Source: Branchiostoma floridae (Eukaryota > Chordata > Leptocardii > Amphioxiformes > Branchiostomatidae). From it: a DNA stretch of 64,000 bases. Positions 35,201 through 48,600 of the stretch are shown here, piece by piece. Positions within the stretch are counted from its first letter, which is position 1. Every line of letters begins with the position of its first letter. Under the pieces are notes generated by a model. That model searched no databases. It had not been told where the DNA came from and worked only from the letters and a program-made list of their open reading frames with translations. The DNA is taken from positions 8,508,100 to 8,572,099 of the forward strand of contig NC_049995.1 in assembly GCF_000003815.2 (NCBI RefSeq). The letters run 5' to 3'. Made by a program: the position numbers and the translations under genes.

Positions 35201-36616
35201 GTAAAGCGTAGCCAGTGCATTTCACGTAAAGCCCGAATTTAGCGCGTAAAGCATTGTCAGGAGCCCCATGCAGACCCTCAAAAATTGATGGTGGTTCGAA
35301 GCTTAGGTTTTGGTCTAAAACTTCAAGCTTTTTTCCTGGTCAAATGGATAGAAATTCTAGCAGTTTTGAGATGGATGTGACAAGGAAGGGTTTTATGGCA
35401 TAAAAGCTGAGTTTTTGTGGTCATCAGGGGAATTAAATTTGGAACTTTTTTGTCCTAGCACAGGGGTTTCCCAACTGGGTAGTTGTGCGGTTAACAGGTC
35501 TCAAGGTCGTTTTGGCCAAGACCGGAAGTTTCGGCGAGAGCATTTTTGACATTTTTTGTGTTCCAGTATTAAACGTCAGAAAGTTGTTGCTTTCTCCTAT
35601 TTTCTGTACAACATTGGTTAGGAGGCTGTATATTGAATGATCGGTATCTGCCCGTAACTGTTGTTGTTATGTTTGAAGTCACGTGACTGTGATGAAAATG
35701 AGGGTCCGCCATGTTGGAGGATTTATATGATAGGATGTACTTGTATGAAGTCATGTGGCTGTGACTTATATAGCACCCCTACTAGTATGTTTGCAATCAC
35801 GAGTCATTAGTCTATGTAATAGCTTGAGATGATGATGGTGCGGTCACGTGACTATAACGTATGTAGCATTCTCCATTTTGGTGGGTCATGGTGTGTTTGC
35901 AGTCACGTGACTTTGACGCGATTTAGCTTTTGTCATGTTGGTGGCTTTTGCAGCCACGTGACTGTGACGTAACGGAACGTCCGCCATATTGGCAGATTAC
36001 AGTTATGATTGCACTCACGTGACTGTGACGTATTTATCGTCCGCCATGTTGATAGTTATAGTATGTTGCAGTCATGGCTTCTATGACACATGCGTATGTT
36101 TGTTTGTTTGTTTGTTTTTGTTTATTTGTTCGCACAAAATACATGAATCAATACAAAAAAAGAATACATAAAACAGTACAGGTGCAGGAGGATTGGGAAA
36201 CCGTAATCGGCTTATACTAAGCCCTCCTCCTCTATACTAAACAGTACAAATAACAGTCAATGATAAACAAAAAAATAACACATGTGATATGATAATAATA
36301 CAAAAGAATAATCAAATGCTTGTCTGACCATGTCTTATATTCCTTTCCCCATTGAAGTTCTTCGGTATGGCCCTTTGCTTGGGAGGAGGTCTTTAGTACG
36401 GACGCGGTGGTACCCGGTACCACCAACCCACAACATTTCGAACTCAACTGTGTTGGGCGGTACCTGTATCTCTTAGTGGACACCCAAACAGGAACAAGGC
36501 CAGTTCTTGCAGAAGTGTCATTCTACGGAATAGGTACATTTTCCATTCAAATTTCGTCCTCATGTAGGAAGAGATATAACAATTATGTTGTAGTAGCCAT
36601 GAAAAAATTGAGGCAT

Positions 36617-36670
<54 letters not shown>

Positions 36671-39600
36671 TGATTTTCTAGGCCTGGTGTTATCACATAT
36701 TTGATGGATTGTGAGGACATCTGTTATATTGGTTGGTCTGAAAAGATGAAGGTCAAGTTTAGGTTTTAGCCTCCTAGCGGTCAGCATTGGTACTGCAGCA
36801 GAATTTCCGGCTTTTGCGATTATTACTCTAAAAATTGCATATCAGACAGTACAGATTAAACGTTTCCTTCTAACGAAAGCATTTGTTGCATAAAAAATGT
36901 TCCGTTTCCTATAGAGAATACAGGTGACCCTGAGGGTTTGTCCTGCCACACCCTGAACACGGGCTGCGTCATCAGTGACACCGCTGTACAATCAGCGCCT
37001 CCTGGCGGACAAAGCTGTTATGTCATCGCTGACATTCACGAAGGACTTCGAACGTATGTTTTGGTTCTGTGTGCTTTATTTATCGAATCAATCAATCAAT
37101 CTACCTATCTATGAATCTGTACAACTTACGTTTCTATTGTTGTATGTATGTATCCTATCCTCTTTCTTCCTTTATTTTCTCCCCTTTCTTTGTTGTTTCT
37201 TTTTCTTTCTCTCTTCTTTTCTTCTTTCTTGCTTCTTTCTGTCCTACCTTTCTCTTTTCTTTCTGCCTCTTTCTTGTCTTTCTTCCTCTCTTCCATTCCT
37301 TTTTCCATTTCCATTTCCTTTACTTCTTTCTTGAAGTTCCTTCTTCCTTTTGCCTTTCTTACTTTTCTCTTTCTTTCTGCCTTTCTGTCTTTCTTTCTCT
37401 CTTTTTAATTATTTCTTTCTTTTTCTTTCTTTCTTTCTTCCTTTCTTGTTCTTTCTTTTTTCTTATGAAGACGAAGGACAAGGTGAATATTGGCCCTCCC
37501 AATGGCTACCCTTGTTCCATCTGACTCTATTTGTTTCTATCAGTCCAGACAACCCCCTCTCCGTACATCGCACCGGTAACGTGACGCTCCACGGCGATCT
37601 GCAGTTTGAGTGTGCGGAGGACTATGAGGTAGGCACGAATAGATAGTGACGTACGTAAATGATGATGTTCACAATGCTAAGTACGCATGCGCAGCGAAGT
37701 GCGTTGTGGGTAACATGTCAAAGGTAGAGGTCCCTGAGACAAAAACAAACATGTCTTAATCGTGGAGACAAGAACTGTTTACAATTTATGGGCCTTCACC
37801 TTTGACATGTTACCCACAATGCATTTCGATGCACATGCGCACTTAGAATGAACCTCTTTGTTACTTCACGACAAGTGTTATTTCTGTGATACAATGCTAC
37901 TTTTGTCTATGGGACTGGAAGGGTCACAAATGCCATGGGTAAAGATGGAGTCTGTCATCTCTAATTGACCTGTATGTTACTTAAAGAGGGATCATTTTCT
38001 TGTAAAGGAAGTCATTAATCAAACGGGCATTGATGAAGAAAGCATCATTCTAGATGATTAATTAGTACACTTCGATATTGTATTGTACCACTCCTTCAGG
38101 TGCGGGTTGCCTGGACAGCGAGAGGCTATGATGAGGAAAATCCAGACCAAACAATGGACGAGTTTCTGCTCAACAGTGTCCCTACAGACGTCATTCATCT
38201 CTTTATTCCACCAAAGACATTACCTATTGGAATGTATATGATACAGGTNNNNNNNNNNNNNNNNNNNNNNNNNNNNNNNNNNNNNNNNNNNNNNNNNNNN
38301 NNNNNNNNNNNNNNNNNNNNNNNNNNNNNNNNNNNNNNNNNNNNNNNNTACTGTGGCGGCTTCCCTTATATATAGGGCTAACGTCTCATTTCCAAAACGA
38401 AAAGTAGAAATGTATACGTAAAGTATAAACAAATAATGTCCGCGACTATTCTCTTTACATCTTGTGTAGTTTTGTGTCTTTTAATCATACTTTCGTTCCC
38501 AAAAGCTGCCTTAGGCTTAGGTCACATTTCCAAACCGGGGCCCGGCTGGGATGTTTAAAGAAATGAAAAAGTAAAATGTATACCAAGAGATATACGCGTG
38601 AACTGCCAAAGAATCTTATGTTGACGTTTCATGTATTTTGATGTCCTTTATATCATTCTTTTCCCTCCCGAAAGCTACCCGGTCGGGCCCCGGGATGGCA
38701 ATTGTGACCTATGTCCAACCGGGCCCCGGTTTGGAACTATGACGTAGGCTTTACTATTGCAGCAGACCTTCATAATGATTTCTATCGTTCAGGGTACGTA
38801 TGGTCATACTTTTACATGTACGTTTGCCAATTTTTCCTACTAGCTATACCCAAGTGGCAAATAGGTGGTTGGCGTTGTGGAGGAGGCCACATCTCAGACT
38901 ACAACATTCCCGCCAAGTGTGACCCGGACGGGATCCACCCCTGCTGTTCCGATGGAGGGTGGTGCGGCAACAGTCCACTCCACTGTGACTGTGCAGCCTG
39001 CATAGACTACAGAGGCCAAGGTACATGGCAAAATAGATCGTTTTCACGGAACGTTCGAAAACCGCTACGTCACACGTGGGCGCCATCTTGGATGATAACT
39101 TGTGACGTCACGAAAAAACGATCTAAAAGGAGGTTCGCGATTCTAAATGTGCAGCGGAATGCATTGTGGGATCGCGCTTTGGAGTACGCATGCACGTTGA
39201 TATGCATTATGGGTAATATCTAACACTGTAAATGCAGAAATGTTCGCGTTGGATTAATGTTCGCGGTTTTCGCGGCGACCACTTCACCGCGAACTTAACT
39301 CCACCGCGAACTTAACTCCACCGCGAACTTAAATCCACCACGAACATTTTTCTATCAAGGTATTAGACTGCAGTCTTTGGTGTTACCGCGAAATCAAAAC
39401 GACCGCAAAAATTCATTTTCCCCGCTACCGCGAAATGAAATCCCAGCGAACTTAAATGCATTTACAGCATGCTTAAATTCTGGACAATGCAATTGACTCA
39501 CTGGTCGAAGTGGTCACAAGTTAGGACCTAGAGAAATTCACCTAACACCGCGTGGATACCTTATGGTATTCTATTTGTTACCGGGCCCCTGGTTGATATT

Positions 39601-42600
39601 AACTCCGACTTATAATCAACCCGGGGCCCGTCCGTGCCAAAAAAATACCTACGGCCGAAGTGACCAAATGAAACAGTCTGTGAACTGCCCAGTAGGGCCC
39701 CCTTTTTCCAATTGCATGTGACCTAATTATAACACATTTTTCTGTACAGACCTACTTGCTGTAGAAGGCATCGTCATACACAGTGGAGTCAACCTCGCCG
39801 AAAGAGGAAAGGCGTACTCGAGTGTGTACGATGCGCCTCCCGACAGAGTGATCGACGGCGACACTTCCACGGCCTGGGCCTCTGGTTCCTGCATGCACAC
39901 CCCCTCTACAGGCTCAGTCGACCCGTGGGTTCAGATTGATCTGTGCGGTTCCTTTACCATCAACAGGTTTGTTGGCATTTTGTTTCTTTGTTCAAAAACA
40001 GTAGCACCCTTTCTGGATCAAACTTAAACTTTAACTGCCAACCAAAACAATGGGACTAACCCGGCCTAGGGTTTCAACTGTCCAACTCCAGTCTTTGTCA
40101 ATGAATGAGCAGCCCACTGCATCTGTAACGTCACCTAATGCAGCTAGAACACGTGACTCGGTGAGCAGTGTGTCATAAGCTGCAAAATGTCTGTGGCACC
40201 CCCCGTCTCTGTTGTAAATCCCTGATGTAAATGGCTTCGTTTTTTCCTCTTCAAATGAGTCTGCTTGTCAGTATCCACCTACGGCGTAAACTCTAGATCT
40301 CTTAATCGTTTACTTAAGTTTTGTTTTGTTTTGGGTCTTCTGAAGACATGTTGTGCTGATTGTAAACATTTATAACCGTTACGTCACATTTACAGTGTTG
40401 TCATATACAACCGAGGCGACGAGCTTCCCGAAAGGGCGAACCCTTTCAACCTTCACATGGGGGACTCAGCGGACATCACCCAAAACCCTGTCGTTCAGGC
40501 CAACATGAACTTTGACCCATCCAGCTTGGATGTGATAACCATTCCCGTTAGCGGGGTTACTGCACGGTATGTTGGGATCGTCCTGCCAGGGCCCAGTCGT
40601 GTTCTTCACATCTGCGAGTTCCAGGTCTATGTGGACGATTCGTATATTCCATTTGACAGTAAGTTCTTAATGTGTTTACCATCTCCTTTGCTCCATTTAT
40701 TCTTCTTGTCCAAACAAATAAGGCCATGTTGATTTGATTATATGGATGACATCCTCTGAGAACTCCAAAACTGATGCGAGCGAGCGAATAAAAAAAAGTT
40801 TGGCCCAAAAAAAAAGTTGCCTTCAGTATGAAATCAAAGTGGCCAGGAAGGTTGAACATAGGACTAAACACACATAGTATGGTATGCCATGATCCTCTGG
40901 ACCTGAATTTTCTGTACTGGTACCTCCCCCAACCAACAATAGATTTTTTTTCTTTCCGCCCTTTCACATCTTATTCTTTGACTTTAGATTCATTTTGGCA
41001 TTCTATATATGGCATTAGTTATCTGTTTTCTGATACTTTTTTCAATCTACGGAGTATTTGTGCTCATTTTACAGCTGCTTTGCACAATTTATTGTGTGGT
41101 CAAAATTTTTTTTTTTTTTTGGAAATGGCCGAAAATTGGTGCGAGCGCGGATGCCATCCGTATAATCAAATCAACGTGGCCTAATATCAAATAAGGTTGG
41201 CTTGAACCAGATGGCTAGTGCCATGATACCTAAGGTGTAATACACACCCTGTGGTGTTCGATTGTATCATGTAGCAAGTGGCAGGACAGAGCTGGAGGGA
41301 CTGGACGCCATTCGTGTGAATGTGTTTCTTCGTTTTCAGAACAGTTTTTTTTTACCTTCATATTGTCTAGCGTAACAAACTACTACTCTCTTTATTTTGC
41401 TCAAACACATTCATACGTATNNNNNNNNNNNNNNNNNNNNNNNNNNNNNNNNNNNNNNNNNNNNNNNNNNNNNNNNNNNNNNNNNNNNNNNNNNNNNNNN
41501 NNNNNNNNNNNNNNNNNNNNNNNNNNNNNNNNNNNNNNNNNNNNNNNNNNNNNNNNNNNNNNNNNNNNNNNNNNNNNNNNNNNNNNNNNNNNNNNNNNNN
41601 NNNNNNNNNNNNNNNNNNNNNNNNNNNNNNNNNNNNNNNNNNNNNNNNNNNNNNNNNNNNNNNNNNNNNNNNACGATTTATTTCTCGATTACAAAAGGAA
41701 TAAAAAAAAGCTCACAAAATAAAAACGATTACGATTTGTGAGCTCATTTTTTATTCCTTTCGTAATCAAGAAATAAATGAAGCAATTGTTCTTATTTCAG
41801 TCAGACGTTTTGGATAGCATCCACTCTACTTTATTAAGAAGACTGAATTTTCAGTAACCGACGATGTTCTCCGAAACGCCTGGCTCTTCAGAGAATTTAC
41901 TCAGCTGCATGACTAATTATGAAGTGGCGTCGGGCGTGGCGTAACTGGTAGAGCGTTCGGCTCGGAATCTATAGGTGCTGAGTTTGATCCTCACCGTGCC
42001 CCCGACGTCGTGCCCTTGGGAAATGCACTTTGCACGACCTTCCTCACTTTGCCCAGGTGTAAAAATGGGTACCTGACTTCGGTCGGGGAGGTAAAAACTA
42101 CCTTTACTTTCTGTCTGTACCGTGTATGTGGTAATATAAGTTACAAAAACTTGAGTGCAGTGCCACATTGTCCTCGTCTGTCCAAAAAAGCAAAAATAAA
42201 TTATGAATTGTAAAATGTGTCATCTGGATGTCTAAAGGTGGACTCTCACTGCACGTGGGGCACCGGTGCGGCACTGCGGGTTTCGCTCACTGCGGCACTG
42301 TTGTGTAATTTTTTCATGATTTAGATATTGCGTAATACTTGAAAGTATGACTTAGAAGACAAAATACACAAAATGCAAGAAAATTGTTTCTCTGAAATTC
42401 GGTGAGTTTCTTTCGAACCCCGCAGTGCCGCACCGGTAGAGACCACCTTAAAACGCCTGGCACTTAAAGAATTTTTTCAGTCACTTGACTTATTATGGAT
42501 TGCATAATGTGCCATCTGTATGTCTAACCTTCATCGACCTTCCCCTTTCACCAGACTGTCTGTACACGCTGGGTTGTGAGGTCGCGGGTGCTACCCCCGG

Positions 42601-45600
42601 AGAGCTGGTGTACGCCGCCCCTTTCCACGCCCGTCCGCCCGGCCTGATCGCCAACGTCTCCGTAGAAATCACGGCGGGAGAAAACCCTCCAATAACTCTT
42701 CACACCCTCTTCCAAATCGCACCGGACAGTACTTTGACAGGCCTAGATCTGCTGTATGTGTCACATAACGCTAGCTCAACTTTATCCGTGGGGTAACCTA
42801 TATCCGTTGACTTTTTAAAACAGGGTATTTAGGAATTCGAAAGACGTTGGATTCGAACTGCAATGTTTTTGAAAAAAAAATTACAATTTGATATAAGCGT
42901 CCGTGTACTCAACGGATATTGGTTACCCTGAGGATAAAGGTGATCTATCATTACATTCCTTTCATTTGAATGCATTTACATATGCATTTACATATGCATT
43001 TGCATATGCGTTTGCATCATTATTTCTGGTGTAAGTAAACTATGTGAAATACGAAAGCAAACTACACAAGGTCTGCAAAAGTTTCTTATACTATCTCAAA
43101 GTAGACCCTCCGGTTGTAAACATACAGTGCTGCACTGGTTTGAAAGATCACAATTCTGTATGGTGCAATGATTTTGTAACCTACCACACTGATTGTTAGT
43201 ATTCAGTTCTATAGTGTCGATCTATCAAACTTACAGTGTAACAAAATTGTAGGGAAATCTACTTCCAATATTGTCCTAATGTTACATCATGGGCGTTTAA
43301 TAGTCTCTACCAGACTGACCACGCTTGCTATCATCGGGAGAAAAAGTTGCCAGGGGAGTTTTGCTACCAGGGAAGTTGGTCGACCGTGCATGAACCTTCG
43401 TGTGGACTAACTACCCAGGCCAATTTCCCGAATTTCTTGCCGAATTCTACGTTTTACCGCACTCCCGTAGGGAGGCCCGATGGAGGCTAGGCCTTTCATA
43501 TGGTTTTAGTTTTGATTATTTAAGCAGTATTCGACGTAGGAGAAAAGGGGAGGCAGTAGTCTCACTGTTGCTCTTATGTTTTTTTTTAGCTGTGCTGAAA
43601 ACTGCAATCCAACGGATACGTTAGCATTTCTGCCCCTGGAGCTGTACACAGAGTCTGACCTGTACGGAACCACGGAATTTTCTTTGCTGGAATTTCCCGC
43701 GGATTTTGCTGGTCAGGACTGGACTTCTGGGATAGAGAGTTCAACAAGTGACCGTCTTCGTGTTCTCGGTGGTACATTCTGGGTGAGTTGGGTAGCTTTG
43801 TCTTCCGTTTTTAAGATATTTTCTTAGCACTAGGTAACACTGCTTAACCTTTATTCGAGGGGTAACCTATATACGTTGTTAAAAACAGGGTACTAGCTAT
43901 AGTTGCTTTAAAATTGCAATACAATGTGTATTTTTAAAATTATACGGTTTGAAACCACCGCGCCGTCGACTTGATATCCCCAAATACTGTTTAAAAACAA
44001 CGGATATAGGTTGCCCCACGGATAAAGGTGAACTAGATTCTGAGCTATTAGCACCTCCTTTGCGAATACTGAAATATCAATGTACGCGTAAGATCTTGTT
44101 ATTGTTTTTCTTATTATTTGATAAATGAATTTTTTAATGAATGCACCCGAATATAAACTGTCTATCTGTATTAAATTGAAACCCGTTTTGTTCCAGCTAC
44201 AAAATGTATTGATTCTTTTGATTCTTGTCGAGCTTATAATTTTTACACTCACAGAAGGAAAACATATAATTTTTGATAGAGTTATAATAAACAAAGCAGT
44301 AGCTAGTCACAATCCGGTGTACCAAGACAAAGAACATGCATGTTAATGCAAACGTTGTTCTTTCCTCCTTTATTTCGTCCATATGTGTAGGTACAAGGGC
44401 GCTACACTATACGGATAACCGACGTTCATGTCACCGCATCAGGGGACTGGTCCAGGACCGCTGATTATAGTTTCGAGGTTCTTCCTCCTCCAGAACTTCT
44501 GGAGCCAGTCAGCAACCTGACACGTGCCTGTACCCTGCTGCCGGCGGGAGGGGTCTCTCTGATTGACAGGTTTTGTCTCTCGTGTCCCGGTGAGTAGATA
44601 GAGACTGGGAAAACGAAGGTCAAGGTCGATTTCATAATTAATTAGGAAATCTATATTTGCATAGTTGTAGAGGACATAGATTGTGTAGATGTGATTTTCA
44701 TAATCAGAATATATTTCATTTAAAGCTAAAATTGGTTTACCTACCTTATGCCCTGTACTGTAGCTTTTACCGACATCCTGGGCCCTGTGGAGGTAAGCAT
44801 CAGTTTTGAGCTCATACCGATTGGAGTAGAAGTTGCAACAACAACATTTCCTGGTGACGGACCGCCTACTGACAACAGGATACTCATCAGCCTGTCCTCC
44901 CTCTGGGTGAGTTGTAGTTTCCATTAGACACTTTCAAATGGTTCAGTGTATTGGTTATGCTAGCCTCCGTCTTAGACTCTAGCCCCCGTCTTAGACTTCG
45001 AGCGACGCTGACAATTATTTGAGTTGGGGCGCTGGTTCGCGATTTTCAACGTTGTCTCGGTTCTCTTATGCCGGGAAAGGGAGTTTGCTATGGAAAGAAG
45101 TTTGCCCCCCCCCCCACCCCCAAAGAAAAGTTAGCCCCCTTGAAGTCTGCGACGGATGTTATGATTATGCCAGCAATACGTACAGATACAGATACAGACG
45201 CTCTGAAATTGTTTCGCCATTTAAAAATGTTTACTCAGTCTGCGTAATATGCAAATTCTTGTGAGTTGGTAAATCACATAATCCAATGCCTCACGTGCAA
45301 CGTCTCACGTGCAACGATACCGTATTCCAACAACCTTTGACTCATTAATGACGTCACAAGTATGAGCAATCACGTGTCACGTTGGGTCAGAGAGCTGAAG
45401 TAGACTCCAGTATTCGACGTAAATCTCATTTTACATTTCATGATATTGACACCGTTTTGTTTTAGGTCGGATACACGCCTTTGGTAGACATCGCTGCCGG
45501 CATCATACTACTGAACGTTCGCGTTGCTTCTGTGGACGGGCGCTTTTTGGAGTTTGACCTTGCACCACTTGAAGTGAGAAACATTTACGTTCTAATAGTC

Positions 45601-48600
45601 TCTTTCCCTTTCAGCCTCTACTTCATATTTGTGTGGAGGAATATCAGATAGATTTTTGTCATTAGGGATCATAGTATTAACTTGAAATGTCGTCTGTGGA
45701 GGTAGAATTCATTCTGAACTGGCTGTGTGTGTGTGTTACTTTCAGGCGTGAATCCTTAGTTGCTGCTTGGGGTACACTGTGGTACTCGGGCTATATTTGA
45801 ACACTGCCAGCCCCCCCCCCCCCCCATTTTTTTTAGAACTCGAAATTAAAATCAACCCCGGACCCGGAAACAAATAGACCCAGTAGCCTAATCGTAAAAT
45901 CACCATTGGAACCCGTCAGTCCATCGGGATAAATTTGTGGCTTCAGAGGCCGGCAAGGTACTATACCCCCAACGGGCACCATTGCAAATGGGACCGTAGC
46001 AGCATCATAGATGCGGCTACCGGCTCATTCCTTAATGTGGTATCTCACTGCACTTGGGGCACCTGTGTGGGGTCCGAAAGATTACCCAACGAATCTCAGA
46101 GATAAAGAACGAATTTCCTTACGTTTTGTGTATTTTGTTGTCTTCTAAGTCATACTTTTACGTATTATACAATATTCAAATTATAAAAATCGGCGGAAAT
46201 AACACAACAGTGTCGCAGTGAACAAATCCCGCAGTGCCGCACCGGTGCCCCAAGTGCAGTGAGATACCACCTTTATCAAAAACGTATCGGTCGAAAAAAT
46301 GAGGTTAAAATCATTTCGTACCTTGCGTTAGAAAATCAAAGCTTAATCTTACTAAGCACAATCTAAATGCATTGTCCACGGTCTTCCCTTACAGATAGGG
46401 ATACCAACAATGGCTCAACTGCAAAGCTACCTGGACAACTACTTTGCATATCCGGACGGTGACTTTTTCCGAGCGCTTGCTTTAGGAGACACGCAAGCCG
46501 CTTTCAATGTGGCTATTTTTGCCTCGGCTATAGTGGGGAGGCTAGCTAACGAAGGGGAAGACACACTAGAGGTAAGTGTACAAATTCGTTGACAGTACAC
46601 CCTGAAGTAAAAGGTAGGTAAACTTGAGCCTGGATACCAGATCCCGGCTCGATCTCAATAATAACTATTGTACATAAAAGTCTAACTCAGGGGGCCACTG
46701 TAATATTTCCTTAGGACCTTGTTGGCCCTAGAGCCGAGGAGTTGGGCTGTATAGCCCTGGAAAGGATCTGGCATCCAGGCTAGGCAAAGGTAGCCCCGAA
46801 GTTTATTTTTATATGTTTTATTGCAAATTCATGCCCATGGGGCTAATTGCATTACTAACAGTTGTCAATTATTTCTTTCCACCATGGTTTGTAGAGACAG
46901 CTTAAAACACCGCCTGAGAAACACATGGTTTTGGTTGTGAATGTTGTCTTTTTTGTGTGCACAGGTTTTTGACAAGTTGATGGAAGCGCTGTCACATGTG
47001 GAGATAAATGATGAAGTCAGCATCAACGGCGTGTCCTTGACCATTTTGCTGGCATCGGGAGTTCCTGAAATGGTGTCTGGAGAGTCACAGGTAACTGTCT
47101 ATCATACAAATAATGACCCCGGAAAATCCAAAATGGCCGCCATACCTGGAATTAGGAGTATTGACAGTGTGTAACTAACGGCCGTGTTGATTTAATCATA
47201 TGGATAACATTCGCGCGCATCAATTTTGATCAGTTCCCAAAAATGTTTTCGGAAATGTTGTAGATCACACAAAGGTGCTTCAAAATAAGTAAATTTGAAT
47301 TGTGCTTTTAAGCCCCAGTGCAACGCGGTTTAAAAGTATTATTTTCGTACTTTATTTGTAAGACTGTCGGTGGTAGTCATTGACTATAGGCACCACGGTC
47401 GCAAAAAAGAAAACGGAAAATAGATACTAATGCCGTCGAATTTTAGTGTCAAGTCCACCGCCAAAGAGATACACGTAAAAAAACAAATACTGTTTGGTAT
47501 ACCATACTCTGTTTGTTTATTTCTAGATCTATTTCATTTGTTCCTGACCACTTAGATTTCACAATGAAGTCACACTATTTAATTCGCCCTCTCACGTCCG
47601 TTTTGTGGCGACCCTCCGTACTAATACGGTAACATCTAATTTGAATTCGCTAACTTCTCTTCAGGTAGTTGCAGCTGGTCTCTTGAAAGCGGCCTTTGAA
47701 AAGACGAAGGAACTTGCAGGAAACCTTGAGAAGACGCCTGTTGGAGTTATCAACAAGCTGTCTGCGTTTATGTTCTCTGGTCAGTAATACTTTCTCGTTC
47801 ACTCACAGATAATCGTAACTTCAGACTTACGCAACATTTTATTTCCATATTTTACGTAGTCCATTTCAAACATTTGTACGCTTAGATTGCAATCAATTGA
47901 TTGAATAGCAAGAAGATAATTAAACATAATATGCGATATCTTATAAACCCAATGTAGTACAGGAGCCAATTCCTAAAAGAGGCCTAGAAATGTGATTTCG
48001 TTCAACCCATCTTACAGAAAAGGTTTGACCTGATATTTTGGTAGAGGGGGTCCATCTGCATCACACCTGATGATTTTTTTGGTGAAATTGTGGTATCACG
48101 CTCCTGCTATTGCTAATTAAAGATAATTATTTATGGCCCACGGGAATATATTTAAGCGATAGGGGCCAAAATCTAAACATCAATATTTTTTCCTGAAAAT
48201 TGGTACACTGGCACAACTTGATACGAAGATCACAAAAATGTTGATATATTTTTTGCTATCTCATTCCGTTCAGTCGTCACGGGTCATTAAAATGCATTTT
48301 TTTCCATAATAAATCATGCATAATTTACGTGTGGTCTTGCGTAGCTTGTTCGGATGACCTGGTCACATTTGTTCCACGATCGTTGTACGTTCGCAAATTG
48401 AGAAAGGCCCTGGGAGAGTCGTACACGTACCTTGTTACCGAAGAGGCAGTTTTAGATCCTTGATTGTTTGTTACTGGTTCTTTCAAAGACTACTTTAAAG
48501 TCGTACAAACTGATGGTGTGTTACTCATGTAGTTTACTGATTATTCAAAACAAGCAAAAACAAACAGGCAAACTTTAACTGTAGCTGTATTTTTGTCCAG

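Larger units (their letters stand above)
36915..38246 (+). other. polycystin exons 5-7: unassigned ectodomain module
   Basis: Exons 36915-37053, 37544-37628 and 38100-38246 join in frame. The product has Cys pairs (LSCHTLNTGCV; QSCYV) then VTLHGDLQFECAEDYEVRVAWTARG and IPPKTLPIGMYMIQ. The latter resembles a REJ or Ig-like strand pattern (LPPxxLPxGxY), but the assignment is weak. The donor CAG|GT directly borders the 100-N gap. Confidence 0.5.
42555..45573 (+). other. polycystin exons 11-15: REJ-like region
   Basis: Five exons (42555-42753, 43590-43782, 44391-44589, 44764-44906, 45466-45573) encode repeated beta-rich stretches, several beginning with paired Cys (CLYTLGCEV; CAENCNP; CLSCPAFTD). 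This is the layout of the receptor-for-egg-jelly module that precedes the GPS in polycystin-1 proteins. The assignment rests on position and pattern. Confidence 0.55.

Noticed and set aside
37126-37646. Open frames over the CTTT tract (Phe/Ser/Leu-rich)
   Set aside because: Translation of polypyrimidine DNA; only the last part, from 37544, is a true exon.
41926-42010. A functional tRNA gene
   Set aside because: Box-like motifs are present but the arms do not close into a full cloverleaf, and a SINE body follows directly.
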